Origin: Nageia nagi
Lineage: Eukaryota; Pinophyta
Length of the DNA stretch: 64,000 nucleotides
Direction: 5' to 3'
Assembly (NCBI GenBank): GCA_050084985.1
Contig: JBITNC010000001.1
Location: forward strand, 156,302,001 to 156,366,000
Under the pieces are notes generated by a model that did no database searches, was not told where the DNA came from, and saw nothing but the letters and a program-made list of their open reading frames with translations. Below, in pieces: positions 37,961 through 49,871 of the stretch (position 1 is the first letter of the stretch; each line of letters starts with the position of its first letter). A program made the position numbers and the translations under genes.

Positions 37961-38039
37961 ATATCAGGAACAAAACTCTTAAACTCAAAGGGTAATAAGG
38001 AGTATGACCTTGAATAAATCCTTATTTTCCAACATTAAC

Positions 38040-38960
38040 AATAAGCATGAGCTCTCATCCTTCAAATAAGCTTCAAATCATGAGTGCTAGATGGAAGCCA
38101 TGAAAATGGAGTATGAAACATTTATAAAAAATGAAACTTAGGACTTTGTTCCTTATCCCAATAAAAAAAATGTAATTGGTAATTAGTGGATCTACAAATT
38201 CAAGTCCAATTCTATTGGGGATATTCAAAAATACAAGGCAAGGTTAGTAGCCAAAGGTTTTGCTCAGAAATAAGATGTAAATTATGAGGAGATATTTTCT
38301 CCTATGGTGAAGATACCTATTATGAGAATTATCCTTACTCTTTTTATAGCTCATGGATGAAATATTTTTCAACTTGACATCAAGAGTGCATTTCTCAATG
38401 GTGACTTCGATATGAAAAATCTTCATGAATCAACTAGAAGGGTTCATTGTGAAAGGCAAAGATTCCTTTGTGTGCAAGCTAAAGAACTCATTATATGGAC
38501 TTAAGCAAGCACCTAAATCCTGGTACAAGAATATTTTATGGTTTTTGTAGATATTTATTTCTCCAAGTGTTTTTCAAACTTTGATTTATATGTGCTCACT
38601 CAAGGAAAAGACATGGTCTAGATTCTACTTTATGTGGATGATCTTTTGATTACTAGAAATAATGATGAAATCATTTAAGAGTGCATATCCAAACTTAAGG
38701 TAATATTTATAATGACTAATCTTGATCTCTTGCACTACTATCTTGGAATGCAAGTGTATCAATACAAATATTGTATTTATCTCAATCAATCTAAGTATAT
38801 ATTAGATATCTTGTAGAAGTTTGGAATGGAGTGTAGATATGCTATGATCTCAATTTCTCTTGGAATCACTATTTCTCTAAGATTTAACTCTTAGTTGGCT
38901 AATGCTATAGCCTATAAGCAATTAATTAGTATTCTTTTGTATTTGACTATTTTCAATCCA
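38040..38960 (+). pseudogene. Copia reverse transcriptase, decayed
   Basis: Would copy element RNA into DNA. In broken frames it shows WIYKFKSNSIGDIQKYKARL and VAKGFAQ, then EIFSPMVKIPIMRIIL, QLDIKSAFLNGD, LYGLKQAPKSWY and LLYVDDLLITRNN (about 38,615-38,655). The YVDD active site is intact although the gene is not. KLRVIF-like and YLGMQVY motifs follow. At least five in-frame stops. Confidence 0.9.
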
Positions 38961-39089
38961 AATATTACCTTTGCAATAAACCTAATAGCATGATTCATTC
39001 AAAAACCATATGTTGAGCACTTCAATATTGTTAAGAAAACCTTGAGGTATGTTGCAAGGATGAAGGATATTGCTCTCAAGTATTCTATG

Positions 39090-39585
39090 TTTTGTTTATT
39101 CTCTCAAGGTTCTCAAATTCTAATTATGGGGGAGATAAAGATGATAGAAATTCAACCTCTGCATATGTTTTTATCTTTGGTTTAGGTGCTATCTCTTGGA
39201 CTTTCAAGAAGCAGCCTACTATTTCTCTTTCCACCATAGAATCTAAATACCATGCCATGTCCATTGCAACCTAAGAAGCTATTTTCTTAAGGCATATTCT
39301 AGAATAAATTAGGTATGACCAAGCTGGCTCATCTTTGATTTGTCTAGATAATCAATTGGCTATTTTTTTGGTTAAAAATCTTGTGTTCCATTAGAGAACA
39401 AAACATGTGAAAATCTAGGCCCCTTTTATCAAGGATAAGGTTTTTGATGGCATCATACACCTATTGTATTTTCCATACACCTTGAACTTTGTTGATTTTT
39501 TCACCAAGCCCCTTCTTGAAGCTAAGTTTTGTCGGCTTAAGAATGCTATTAGGTTAGTGAAGTTGCCCTCAAGGAGGAGTGAAGT
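39090..39585 (+). pseudogene. Copia RNase H, decayed
   Basis: Would degrade the RNA strand of RNA:DNA hybrids. The open piece 39,092-39,274 has RNSTSAYVFIFGLGAISWTF and TISLSTIESKYHAM, the usual copia RNase H core, with an E retained. ICLDNQLAIFLV and FVDFFTKPLLEAKF follow after stops. The coding end is close to 39,580. Confidence 0.9.
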
Positions 39586-39777
39586 TTGAATTCTCATGTT
39601 GAATTTATTTTTTGTGATGACAACTTCACCCATAGGAGGATTTTATGTTGTTTAGTTTCAATTTTATTGTACACATTCATAGTAAGTTCACTCTACATGA
39701 GGAACTTATTGTACAAATTTAGAGCAAAAATTGGCTAATCTACAACTATTTAGTTATCCATGTGTGAGGAACTCTTA
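39586..39777 (+). mobile_element. Copia 3' UTR, internally deleted
   Basis: Matches 1-200 of the window (TGAAGTTTGAATTC onward) and then jumps at about 39,777 into the middle of the LTR. About 600 bp of 3' UTR, the polypurine tract and the first ~165 bp of LTR are missing. The joint has TATGT on both parental sequences, suggesting a deletion through microhomology. Confidence 0.75.
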
Positions 39778-40102
39778 TGTATGTCATGCTTTTGTACATT
39801 GGATAAAAGGGTAATCTAAAGAGGGATTTTAGCCTATAAATATAAGTTTCCCTCTTTGGGTAAAAATATTAATTAGCAAAGTAAAGTTATGCTAAAGGAT
39901 AGTGTCTAGGAGATGAGTTTAGAAAGATTATAAGAGTTCATATTTGTGAATGAAGTGAGATCTAGTTAGTGGATGTACTCCTAGTTGGAGGAACCACTTA
40001 CATCTTGAGTTATCTTTATGAGATTGCTTTGTAAGTTATTTAGATGTGATTTGTGAGCCTACATGTGATCTTGAGAGTTTAGAGTTGTTTAGTTTATATT
40101 CA
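39778..40102 (+). repeat. Copia 3' LTR, 5'-truncated
   Basis: From ATGTCATGCTTTTGTACATT to TATATTCA; matches the last two thirds of the 5' LTR at 32,300-32,789. TATA box at 39,835-39,842. Confidence 0.85.
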
Positions 40103-41090
40103 ACTCTCTTAAAAATGTTCTCAAAACCCTCATTCTAGTGCTTGAAACAAACTCCTACTACTCCTTAACACTTATTTCAAATGTTAAATGATTTTCCCTC
40201 ATTTTCACTACTGTAATAGTCACCTAAAAGTATTATGTGAAGAAACTAGAGCTCACTAGATCTTATGAGGAAAGGATAGAGCTTATGCAGATAATGTCTC
40301 ATGTATGTAGGCAAACTATGATTTATGTGGAGAAATTAAGATTTTTGTGATGAATGATTATCTTCTGTGGCCTATAAATAGGTTATGCAACTAGAAATCA
40401 TACCTTATGTGTACTTTATTAAACCATTATGTGATTGATTAAACCCTTGTGCATAAAGAATAAGGCTTATGCAAAGGAAAGGAAGGTTATGTAGTATTAT
40501 AAAGCCTTATGTAGAGTTAAAATACCCTATGTGGTGGATATATAAATTATGTAGAGAGACTTAGGGTTATGTGGATAAATTTGGCCTTATGTGAATGAAT
40601 AAAATATCTTATGTAGAGAGTTGGAGACTTATACAGAAAAAAGAAACCTTATGTGAACAAAAGAATCCTTATGCAGATAAGCAAACAATTCTTATGCAAT
40701 TGATAAAGTTTGTATGTAATGGAAAGGAGGCTTGTGCAAGCCAAATTACCCTTATGCAAAGAGAATAAACCTTTTATGGATAGTGAAACCCTTATGCAAA
40801 TAAGGATATAAAGCTTATGGGGTCAACATGGTGCTTATGTGGACCAAAAGAGCCTTATGTGAAGGAACCCATCCTTGTGTGAAAATGCAATTTAATCCTT
40901 TTTTAAAGGCCTCTAAGGACAAAAATAGCACAAAAATGACACCCATAAAATTTTTAAAATAATTTACAACATTGCTAAGGATTTTTGGATTAGCATTTTT
41001 GGTGGTAATGCGCAAGAATATTTTACAAAAATTAGGTGCCTCTATAGGTATGCTATCAAGATCCATAATAAGATGTTTGCAAAAGCATTG
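40103..41090 (-). mobile_element. ORF Y copy 2 start and array X, copy 2
   Basis: Right flank of the copia insertion. 40,103-40,200 matches the start of ORF Y (27,790-27,880). 40,215-40,890 is the second copy of array X, with words such as CTTATGTGGATAA, CCTTATGTAGAG and CCTTATGCAAAG. A tail to about 41,060 (TTTTGGATTAGC, AGGTGCCTCTATAGG) matches 28,620-28,690. No integrase follows, unlike copy 1. Confidence 0.65.
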
Positions 41091-42239
41091 CTAAAAAAAG
41101 GTGCTCACAACCCAATATACAATGATTTTGGAGAGAATTTAAACTTTAAATAAATAATATTAAGAAAAAACATACAAAAAATACTACAATCATAACTATG
41201 GAGAGTAGCAATTGATGCCCTTAGCATCAAGCCCACCATGATGACAAGGGGAATGTAGCAAAAAGGCAGCATTCTTTTTGTGTTAGTTTTTTTGGGTACT
41301 TAATGTATTGTTAATATTTATTTGATACTTTAGTACAATAGTAGTTTTCTAGATTGAAGACTATATATGGAATTAAGGAACATACAGACCAAGGTTTGTA
41401 TAGGATTTTATGTCTCTTTAATATAAGGAAATGTGAAATATTTTGTTAATGTGGATAATAAACCAAGAAGGATTGTTTTGAATATTTTTAGATGGGTTGC
41501 AGTTTGTAGTTACTCCATAAATTATTATTGTTGGCAAAATGCAACAAGTATGCATAATCTGAAACTCCTATGTTTATAGTTATCTTAGTTGTAAAGGGTT
41601 TTAAAGACCCTTCTAAACTTCACATTTTTTTAATATTAATATAAAATTAACCTATTAATCAAAAAAATAATTTGGGTGTATGTAAATAATGTACTTTTGT
41701 TATTATTTACTATTAGTTTCAATGCATTGCATCAAACTATGTTTACATCATGCATCTTGTTAAAAACTTTTTGTGCTTTAAGATTTTAATCCACATTTTA
41801 AGGGCATTAAAAGTTTGAAACTAATGAATGCCTTATACTATTCTATAATTTAGCTTATGTGTTTTATTTTATGTATTTAAATGAAATACAATGATATTGA
41901 AATGGTATAGAATGTTTTATCTACCTATCCAGGATATACAAGGAAAATAACTATTTTGTCGCAACAAGTAACCCAAACAAGAATATGATGCATGAGGAAA
42001 GACAAATTTAATAGCATAAATACATTTATGTAGGTTGAATGATTTCAAAAAGGGTGAAGAATCTAATCTTGATGCACAATGCATATTTTTGTATGAGAAA
42101 AAAATAAAAAATGATTTAAAAGGAAATCAAAAATTGAAGGCAATTAGAATGAAATGTAAGAAAATATTCTTTTCCAATTTGTGTATTGCATGGTCTTATC
42201 TTGGAAAGTAATATTATTATAAATTATTTGTTTTGTAAG
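41091..42239. other. Interval without recognisable gene
   Basis: About 1.15 kb of AT-rich sequence with no convincing coding signal, LTR end or terminal inverted repeat. It may hold the decayed 5' part of the transposase that follows. Confidence 0.5.
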
Positions 42240-44171
42240 TAGTTATTGGTGTACTTACAGCTATAAGGATAAGTTAGAAGATCCACCTCGTCCAAAATGA
42301 TAGATGAATTTTACTAAGAAAAGGGGTTATCAATTTCATTTTATTGTTAAGGTATTCAAAATTTTACTTGAAGTTGCATTTATTACATACAATAAATTTG
42401 AACATGCTGTGATTGATGGAAAACCTTTCCATGGATTACATGACACAAGCAAAAAAAAAAAATGGAAGGGCCAATTTTGCTCGACATATGTTGAAAGACA
42501 CTAGTTATTTGATTGAATCATTGCTAATATATGGTGTTTATATTAATATGATTTGTAATGTGCAATTTATACCAAAGTATTTTGAAAATTAACTATAATT
42601 TGAAACATTTGCATTTTAAGGAATTATGTTCAAAATATATATAATAGTTAATGAGGGGAAAAGTATACAAGGTTAAAAATGATGCCACAAGTATGGAATG
42701 TTGGTACTAGGCCAACAAGGAAAAGCTTTTTATATATAAGAACCCTAACTATGCCATTAGAAAAATTGTTATCGATATTCAAAAAAAATGGATGTTGTAT
42801 AAGATGGTTGAATTATCCCATAACAACATAACTTCAATTGATTCAACCTTTATTATAAATTTGAATGTTGTAAGTATTATTGATTTTTTGTATAGTTGTT
42901 TGTTTTGTATTCTTGATATTATCCATAATAGATTTATTTGCATTGTTGATTTTTGTGTATTGTTGATTTTTATATGTTTTATATTATTACAATAGCAATT
43001 TTACACATTGCTTACATTTCATTCACAACAAAGTGGTCTACCTATGGAATGGGTTATCACATATAAAAATGATGTTAATGACATAGTTGAGTGATTGGAA
43101 ATATTTTTTTAAAAAAAATTCTAGAATGTCAACCAAGTTGACATGTGAATACTTTTCTTCTTGATGATGTTATTGCATAAATTCAAGCCATCATATTTGT
43201 GAACTCTATTTTATTTATAAAATTTGCAAAAAAGTTGAAAAAAATTTATTTTGAAGTTAATGAGTCTTATTTTTTGTAGTTCATCAAGAAAATTTATTTT
43301 TGTTGTTGCATGTATGTCTAAGAAAGTGTTTGATTTTAGGAATTTATTGTATGTATGGCATGTGAAATAGGCTTGGTTAAATAATATCTACAAGAAAGCA
43401 TCAAGTAAAGAGGTTGAAAGAAAAATATTATCAAGGTTAGATATTGAAATAATATCCAAATGCAAGGATGATGCATATGTGAAAGTAATTGTATATAAGT
43501 TTTATGTTTATTTCCATAATGAAGGATTTTATAGATTACTTGATTGCCAATTGGTTTTATGGTGATAGAATTCATAAGTTCACTCATAACATATTTATGC
43601 TTATTATATTATTTGCATTCATCAAGTATTTATGATTTTTATTATATGTTTTCTATTGCAAGTATGTAGGCAAAATGCTACAAAAAATTTTGCCACTCTA
43701 ACCAAGAAATAAATTCAACCATAAAGTCACATCACTGTACTTTGAAAACTAGATTCATATGTCAAAAGGTAAGAAAATATGGTAGAAGAATGGATTTTTT
43801 ACTTTACATGCTTTTTGGACTAGTTTTACCACATTATATGAATCTCAATAAATTAAAAACACTAGTATTTTAGAATAATTACAAGAAGGAAAATATTCTA
43901 TAGAGTGCAATACAAAGGTCTCATATGATACCTAATTCTCATTATCTCCCTAATAAAGATGCCATTGGTTCATACAAGGTGAGGATTCAAATAGATTCAT
44001 CAAAATAATATCTTGTTACCCTTTAAGGTGAATACTCTTACACATGCAATTCCAAGTGGGCCTTGCAAGGTAACACATGTAAGCATGTATTCAAAATCAT
44101 GAACTTGATGGTTGAAACTATTAATTTTTCTACCAATGCAAGGACATATTCACCTAATATACCTCATTCTC
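42240..44171 (+). pseudogene. Transposase-like gene with SWIM zinc finger (MULE type), decayed
   Basis: Plus strand. MULE-type transposases are DDE enzymes that often end in a SWIM zinc finger (C-x-C-xn-C-x-H). Near the end, at about 44,025-44,100, the reading YTCNSKWALQGNTCKHVFKI fits that finger (first CxC partly changed to C-x-S). It is followed by MNLMVETINFS and a stop. Upstream, broken frames give IPMEWVITY-like and ECQPSWHVN-like pieces plus LLDDVIA and ANWFYGDRIHKF. An open stretch 42,304-42,504 (KKRGYQFHFIVKVFKI, KKKKWKGQF) may be its N-terminal zinc region. I cannot find terminal inverted repeats. Element D inserted right after the gene end. Confidence 0.5.
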
Positions 44172-45559
44172 TATAATGACCCACCCAATTGCATTGTTAA
44201 GACTCAAATACCATCGAGGTACTAATGAGATTCAATTTGAATTAAGCTATGTGATGCTTCAAGATATTTTGACACAGGTTACAAGTTAAATCGAGATGGA
44301 AAGTATAAAAAAAAGATCCAAGGAACCAAGGGTGAATTGGTGATAGGAACAGAAGAGTAAGAGTGAGAAAATTATTTGTGTTGGTTCGCTAGAAAACCCT
44401 AATGACCACCATAATTCATGTATTTATATGGTAGGATAATTATTCATGAATATCAATTTTCATGATGAATGTTTGTTTGTGGATGTGTGTGGATTAACAA
44501 TTATCCTTTAGATTTAGGTGACCATCATAGGTAAGATGTGTGATAAATTATTTATTATGAATTTTCATAATTTAAATTCCAAAAGGGAGGGCAAGTAATA
44601 TTTCCTTCCTTTCAATTAGAATTTTTACTTATAATTGTTAGTAAACTAAAGTGAAAATTAAAACAATAATAGTTAAGAAAGAACTAAGGTCACCTTGTGA
44701 TGTTACAAGATATTTAATGGTTATGAAAAATAATTGAGTAATGATCTTACTTATCTTTGTTTCCTTACGTTAGGTATGGATAATAGTTGGCACTAATTTT
44801 TTGGTTAATAAAAAAGGTTCCAAGGTATTAAATGCCACTTCATTCATCAACAACTTTAATCAAACCTACCCAAAAATTATTGAAGGGATGAGGAGACTTT
44901 CATTTGAACATAGTTGAACCTCCTTGGCTATAAATAAAGGGGTGGAACATTAGAAAAATAAAAATACTTATCTATTTTCATTTAATTCTTGTTATTCTCA
45001 AGCTTGGGTATAGAATTATGTGAAGAAAAGAAGCCCTTCACTCTCTCCAATTCTAGGTGCATTCTTTTGCATTTCTAAAATACCTAGTTAAAGTAGTCCT
45101 ATTTTGAGGTTATTTAATACGTTATATGAAAGTACTATTTGATAAAGTTTTATGGAATTAAATGTTGATAGAGGTCTTATACTATTTGAAGGGATATATT
45201 ATTTGTTTGTTTGACATAATGCATGTGAAGGTTGGCATCTTGTCTTTTCCTTAAAAGTAAAGGAGTGGGATTTTATTATTCTTCCTTTATTTAAATCTAG
45301 TGGTGGGAAGTTCTGAATACAATTGTATTAAGTATATTGTAATATTATAAGTAAGATTAGAAAAATAATTCCTACCATGAGATTGGTTGTGGAAGCCTAT
45401 ACCTTTGAGGAAATTCCCAAGCTTTTCTTGTCTTTTTACTTCACTACCTTGTGTTCATATTGCCATGGAATGGCAATCATGGAAAATGATACTTAGGCTC
45501 CATTAAATGTTTTCTCCCATGTGTCATTATTTTTGCATTTACAATCATAATATTTGATA

Positions 45560-46060
45560 GGAAAATATTATTTTCTACTCATTGATGAGTCTCATGCCTT
45601 CTTTCCAAGCTCACACATTGTTACATGTCATAAATAGAGTTTGGCGCTTGTTTTCTTAATGCACTTTTAGATAACCCACTCTGTGTGTATTTCACCATCA
45701 TTGTGTTCCATCAAACTCATTTCAATTTTCCTATTATTAGGAAATTTTTGAGCTTTTTGTATTCTTTATGTTTTGCATATCAAGTGTTCACAACCAAATT
45801 ATCTTATTTGAAATTATTTTCAAATACACTTTGATGGATTGTCATATTTTCTATAGATCCCATGATGGAAACCAAAGATTTAGAATTTGGTTTTATAAGT
45901 AAGCACCCTTTAGCATCTCCATTCTTGTCCATGTATCCTACTATCATTGAAGTCCATGAGTAATATTTACAAAACATTGTTATCAAATAATTCCCAAACC
46001 CTATGTATCTTTTACAAGTGTTCGTTGCCACAATATCCATTTAGAAATCAATTTGACTAC
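45560..46060 (-). pseudogene. PPR protein fragment inside element D 5' LTR
   Basis: Minus strand. Pentatricopeptide repeat proteins bind organellar RNA. The open piece 46,040-45,804 reads with YYSWTSMIVGYMDKNGDAKG, KPNSKSLVSIMGSIENM and VFENNFK. This corresponds to the usual PPR series (VSWT.MI.GY...G, then KP.S.T..S.L..C, then IH...I..GF). A second repeat follows in a broken frame (WNTMMVKYTQSGLSKSAL). The same fragment is in the 3' LTR, less decayed. It was therefore in the LTR before insertion of D. Confidence 0.7.
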
Positions 46061-47637
46061 TCTTTAATGAACCTCCATACCTCACATTTGATATCACGTA
46101 GGGGTATATGCTATGATAATGCTAAGAAAGGTTGTAGAGTTTAAATTTACATTCAATAAATACTTCAAAAATTCTCTTAAGTAACCTTAAGGATCTGAAT
46201 CATTCAAACAAATGTCACCTCCTTTGATATTAATAAGGTAAGAAGATAATCAATGTTTTCATATGCCCAAAATCATTATGTAGCAATCATATGCTTATTT
46301 CAATATACCCCCTTATGTTTTCTCATTTTTGAATCTTTGTATTTTGTAAGGTTTTTATTTAGATAAATGCATATTATTAACTTAAATAACATTTCCTTGA
46401 GTTTAGTGTAATCCCAATAGCATATGAAGTTATCATATTCAAAAAAGTAAAAGGTTTAGTGTTTAATAATTCACACTCCATATTTTAATGTTTGTTGAAG
46501 TTCTCAATTATGGTACACAACTTGGAATAAAACTACTATATGAGTCTTTTCCTTATTTTCAAAGTGATTGCTAGATGGTACTTCTTTTTATGAAGTTAAT
46601 TAAAAAGATTTATAATAGATTTGTGTTAAATAAGAATGTTTCAAATTCATTTAAATTAGTTGTTATGAATTCTTTAAGATACATAGTATGTGGAAGAAGT
46701 ATAAAAGTGTATTAATTAAATACTAGATAAACCTTGTAGATACTATTATTTTGAGAAAACCATTATATCAAAGATAGTTGATTTTCAAAAAATGTAATAT
46801 ATGATAAAGGTATGATGAGATCTAAATTTGTTATAAATAATTTTCATGAGATTTTTACTTACAACTAGGGAAGGGAGGACCCAAATCCTCCCAAATTCCA
46901 TGAGCATAGTTTTTTGAATGATAGTCATTTGCATTATTGGTCAAAATAATTCATAATGGGTTGTCCTGGTCCTCAACTCCAACTCTTTCCTAGTACTCGA
47001 CCCAATCTCCTTTGAACCTTGGAGGAAGTTTCAAAGACAAAGATGGATATTCTACATTAAGATGTTGAAGAAGGATTTATACCAAAGAATGAATATAGAT
47101 ATTAAGCTTGAAATCATTACCATGTATTGTTAATTTTGTAAAAAGGGATCCTCACAATAAAATAAAAAAATAGGTTAACCTTTTTCATTGTACATTAAGA
47201 CCATTATGTAATTATTTTTTGTACTAACAAATGATGGAAATTTATGAATAAATATTTGGTCTAATATTAAGTTTGAATAGGTCCTTAATGTTAAATTAGG
47301 AATTTTATGTATATAGTTAAAGAATGGTTTTCAAAATAGTAAATGTGGGTATAGCTATAAAATTAAAGAGTATAGAGAAGTGTTATATGATGATTTAAAG
47401 GTAAATAAATCACATTTTTGGAGAAGATTCTTATAAGAGAAGATAAAGTTCAATATATAGGTCTCATTATTTAATGAAGGGATAGGGACCCCATTATTCT
47501 TATGGATGGTTACTAATTATAAATTGAAAGGATATTTAGCTTAAGAAGAATTATTACTAACCTTAGAATGTGTCCACAAAAGGATCTTATACATCCATAC
47601 TTAGTATAAATGGTAAGTTAAATCCTAAAACATATGT

Positions 47638-47642
47638 ATGGA
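47638..47642. repeat. Target site duplication of element E (left)
   Basis: ATGGA, identical to 55,805-55,809 after the right LTR. Confidence 0.95.
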
Positions 47643-47769
47643 TGTTAACACATAAAAATGATTTTACGTTTTTAAATCAATAAATTAATGAAATATGCTT
47701 GGCCTAACTATATGTCTTGAATGGATTAAAGTGATAATATCAATGTTTGGCTTGAATATGAGTTTTTGC

Positions 47770-47885
47770 ATGGGTTATCTTGAATATTGAATGGGTTGTC
47801 TTGAATATTGCATGGGTTATCTTGAATATTGCATGGGTTATCTTGAATATTGCATGGTTTATCTTGAGTATTGCATGAATTATCT
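47770..47885 (+). repeat. 21-bp minisatellite in element E LTR
   Basis: About five to six copies of a 21-bp unit (TTGAATATTGCATGGGTTAT plus C), the last ones diverged. The same array is in the 3' LTR at 55,006-55,130. Translated it gives a 7-residue repeat, which explains the open frame there; I do not regard it as coding. Confidence 0.9.
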
Positions 47886-47974
47886 TGTTTATTGATGTGT
47901 TTATCTTAAATCTTGTGAATTAACCTTATTTATGTGGATGCACGCCGACCTATGGGCGGTATTATCTATTATCT

Positions 47975-47984
47975 ATATAAATAA
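47975..47984 (+). promoter_or_regulatory. TATA box of element E 5' LTR
   Basis: TATATAAATA, conserved at 55,215-55,224 in the 3' LTR. It would place the RNA start near 48,010, so that the palindrome cluster lies in the transcribed R/U5 part. Confidence 0.75.
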
Positions 47985-48214
47985 GGGATCTAATAGTAAG
48001 TCCACAATAACAAGGATACACATGATCCCGCGTATGGTCTTGTAAGTGGCTACCCCTTAAGGTATCTCTTGGTACCACCTACAAGGTTGTGGTTTGTGTG
48101 CTTCCTTACGTGAGCTATCCTGACATCTGCGATCAATTCTGATATTATACTGCTATCTGAGATATCTATATTGAAGATCTGGACCTAATCGAAAGGTCAA
48201 AACTATCAAACGAA

Positions 48215-48291
48215 GGCCACCGGTGCTCCTTTGGAATGGAAGAACACCACCGATGCTCTTATACCACTGAAATGGACCGCTTACGGTCCTC
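48215..48291. repeat. Cluster of three imperfect palindromes, element E 5' LTR
   Basis: GGCCACCGGTGCTCC (48,215), ACACCACCGATGCTCTT (48,244) and GGACCGCTTACGGTCCTC (48,274) follow one another every 29-30 bp. All fit a degenerate consensus GGAYCACCNRYGGTCCTC. The third is nearly self-complementary. Matching clusters are at 49,984, 52,151, 52,822 and 55,457. Confidence 0.75.
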
Positions 48292-48564
48292 TTTTTGCAT
48301 CTTTGCAGGTCACAACATTGTGGGAAAGGCAGCTTATCATCATTACATCACCAATATCTGCATCTTTCATTGTCAGGTACATTCCATGAGGTAAGTACAC
48401 AAATTACAGTCTTGGTTGGTACAATTACACTTCTTAATTGGTTATGTTGTTGTTCATTGTTATCTAGAATAGATTACTATCCGTAGCTAGAATACAGATA
48501 ATATTGAGTTTGTAGATAGTTGCCTATTTACTTATTTGCACACTCAATTTTATTTGTAAACATT

Positions 48565-48582
48565 TGGTGAACCCGACGTGAA
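48565..48582 (+). other. Primer binding site of element E, tRNA-Trp
   Basis: TGGTGAACCCGACGTGAA, two bases after the LTR. It is the exact complement of what I recall as the 3' end of plant nuclear tRNA-Trp including CCA (TTCACGTCGGGTTCACCA). Confidence 0.8.
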
Positions 48583-48653
48583 GTGCACATCATTTTACTA
48601 AAACCCTAAAGGTTTTAGTTAAGACTAACATCTATTTTGTGAGTGTTTTAGTT

Positions 48654-49871
48654 ATGGAACAACTTAAGTTATTCTTGTGTAGTCTTTCAAAAAGAGATTT
48701 GGATGAATTATTGGTAGAAATCAGACATGATGATCAGGAGGGATCTGGAGGAATGCAAAATAGCATTGAAGGTGATAATAGTAATGTTTAGGCTACTATG
48801 GAAGGTATTCAGAGACAGATAGATAGATTGGCAAGGAGATTAGCTCCACCTAATGATTCTTTTGAATTCGGTAGCCCTTTATGTGATGGAATTCATAGGC
48901 ACATGCCACCATCCGACTACAAAGAACCAAAATTCAGTAAGTTCAATGGTGAAGGAGATCCAAGAAGACATATACAGGGTTTCAAGGATGAGTGTGAACT
49001 CAAAATTGGTACAGACCAAAGATTGCAAGCTAAGTTCTTCCCCCAGAGCTTGGAAGGAGAGGCTCAAGAATGGTTTTATGCCTTACCTGAAGGGTCCATT
49101 ACATCATTTGAGGAATTTAATAATTTGTTTCTGGAGCAATATAAGCATAACATCAAGAAGGAGATTATGCTATCAGATTTATGTGCTATCAAACAAGACA
49201 GTGATGAACAACTAGACAAATTTGTTGTAAGGTTTAAGAAGACATGGCAGCAAGTGAAGACAAGATTAATAGAAAAAGAGGTAAATAACATTTTTAAAGA
49301 AGCTGTTATATTGCCCTTACAATCATATGTTATCGATTATACACATCTTACATTTTTCGATATGACATATAAACTGTTAGAGAAAGAAAAAGTCCTTGTG
49401 AAGCTAGGGCTTGTAAAGTATGGTAACAATGAAAAGACAAAAACAAAGGATAAGAAACCATAATCGCCAAAGAAAGAGAAAGTTGTCCATGTGGCTGAGA
49501 AGACAAGTGAGATGAAGGAAAAGAGATATGTGAGATTTCCCATACCTCCAAGACATATCCTAAAAGACCTTGTGGAAAAAGGGTTATTACAACCTTTATC
49601 GAAGCGTGAAGAAGATCCAATAGCAGAAAAACCCCATTGGTATAAGGAAGATAGATATTGTGAATATCATTAGACTAAAGGCCATGCTACTAATGGATGT
49701 GGAAATCTTAGGGATAGAATACAGAAGCTCATAGAAGATGGATTCTATGTATGTCCAACAAAGGTCAAAGATACAGGAGAAGAACAGCATATCAATATGA
49801 TCTTTCTTGAAGATGCTTGTGAGGTTAACACCGGTGGGAGCTCCATGCCCTCCGAAAGTATTATTTGGTAG
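48654..49871 (+). pseudogene. gag: Element E gag polyprotein, with few stops
   Basis: Capsid-nucleocapsid gene. ATG 48,654 opens a frame (MEQLKLFLCSL) that is broken by only a few stops: TAG 48,789, TAA 49,461, TAG 49,671. The main open part 48,798-49,463 carries the retrotransposon gag domain: EPKFSKFNGEGDPRRHIQGF, AKFFPQSLEGEAQEWFYAL, FEEFNNLFLEQY and SDEQLDKFVVRFKKTWQQV. The next part has RFPIPPRHILKDLVEKGLL and a zinc knuckle at 49,659-49,700, CEYH-stop-TKGHATNGC, followed by LRDRIQKLIEDGFY, typical of the Tat/Athila side of Ty3/gypsy. The frame ends at TAG about 49,869; no protease follows. Frame and length are otherwise preserved, so the gene was functional recently in element terms. 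Confidence 0.92.

Larger units (their letters stand above)
32300..40102 (+). mobile_element. Ty1/copia element, nearly complete, inactive
   Basis: Order LTR, primer site, long leader, gag, protease, integrase, RT, RNase H, partial 3' UTR, truncated LTR. Integrase before RT makes it Ty1/copia. It interrupts ORF Y copy 2: sequence left of 32,300 and right of 40,102 is contiguous in copy 1 around 27,770-27,830. Every gene contains stops and frameshifts. Confidence 0.9.
44172..47642 (+). repeat. Element D 5' LTR, first part (before element E)
   Basis: Starts TATAATGACCCACCCAATTG; the 3' LTR start is AGTAACAACCCACTCAATT. The match with 61,912-64,000 runs to about 46,320, the limit set by the window end. 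TATA box TATAAATA at 44,929-44,936. Polyadenylation-like and U5 sequences are not distinguishable. It contains an antisense PPR fragment (45.5-46.1 kb). The rest (46.3-47.6 kb) is AT-rich, without genes. Confidence 0.85.
47643..48562 (+). repeat. Element E 5' LTR
   Basis: Starts TGTTAACACATAAAAATG and ends TTTGTAAACA. It matches 54,885-55,804 over its full length. It holds a 21-bp minisatellite (47,770-47,880), a TATA box and a cluster of three palindromic motifs (48,215-48,291). The LTR begins TGTTAACA and ends TGTAAACA, close to an inverted repeat. Confidence 0.97.

Noticed and set aside
32285-40115. Clean 5-bp duplication around the large copia element
   Set aside because: Flanks share a longer imperfect segment (about TCTCTCTAAAA / CTCTCTTAAAA) rather than a clear 5-mer at the LTR ends.
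48853-49620. Open frames on both strands overlapping element E gag
   Set aside because: Shadow frames of gag; no family motif, while the gag frame has clear domain motifs.
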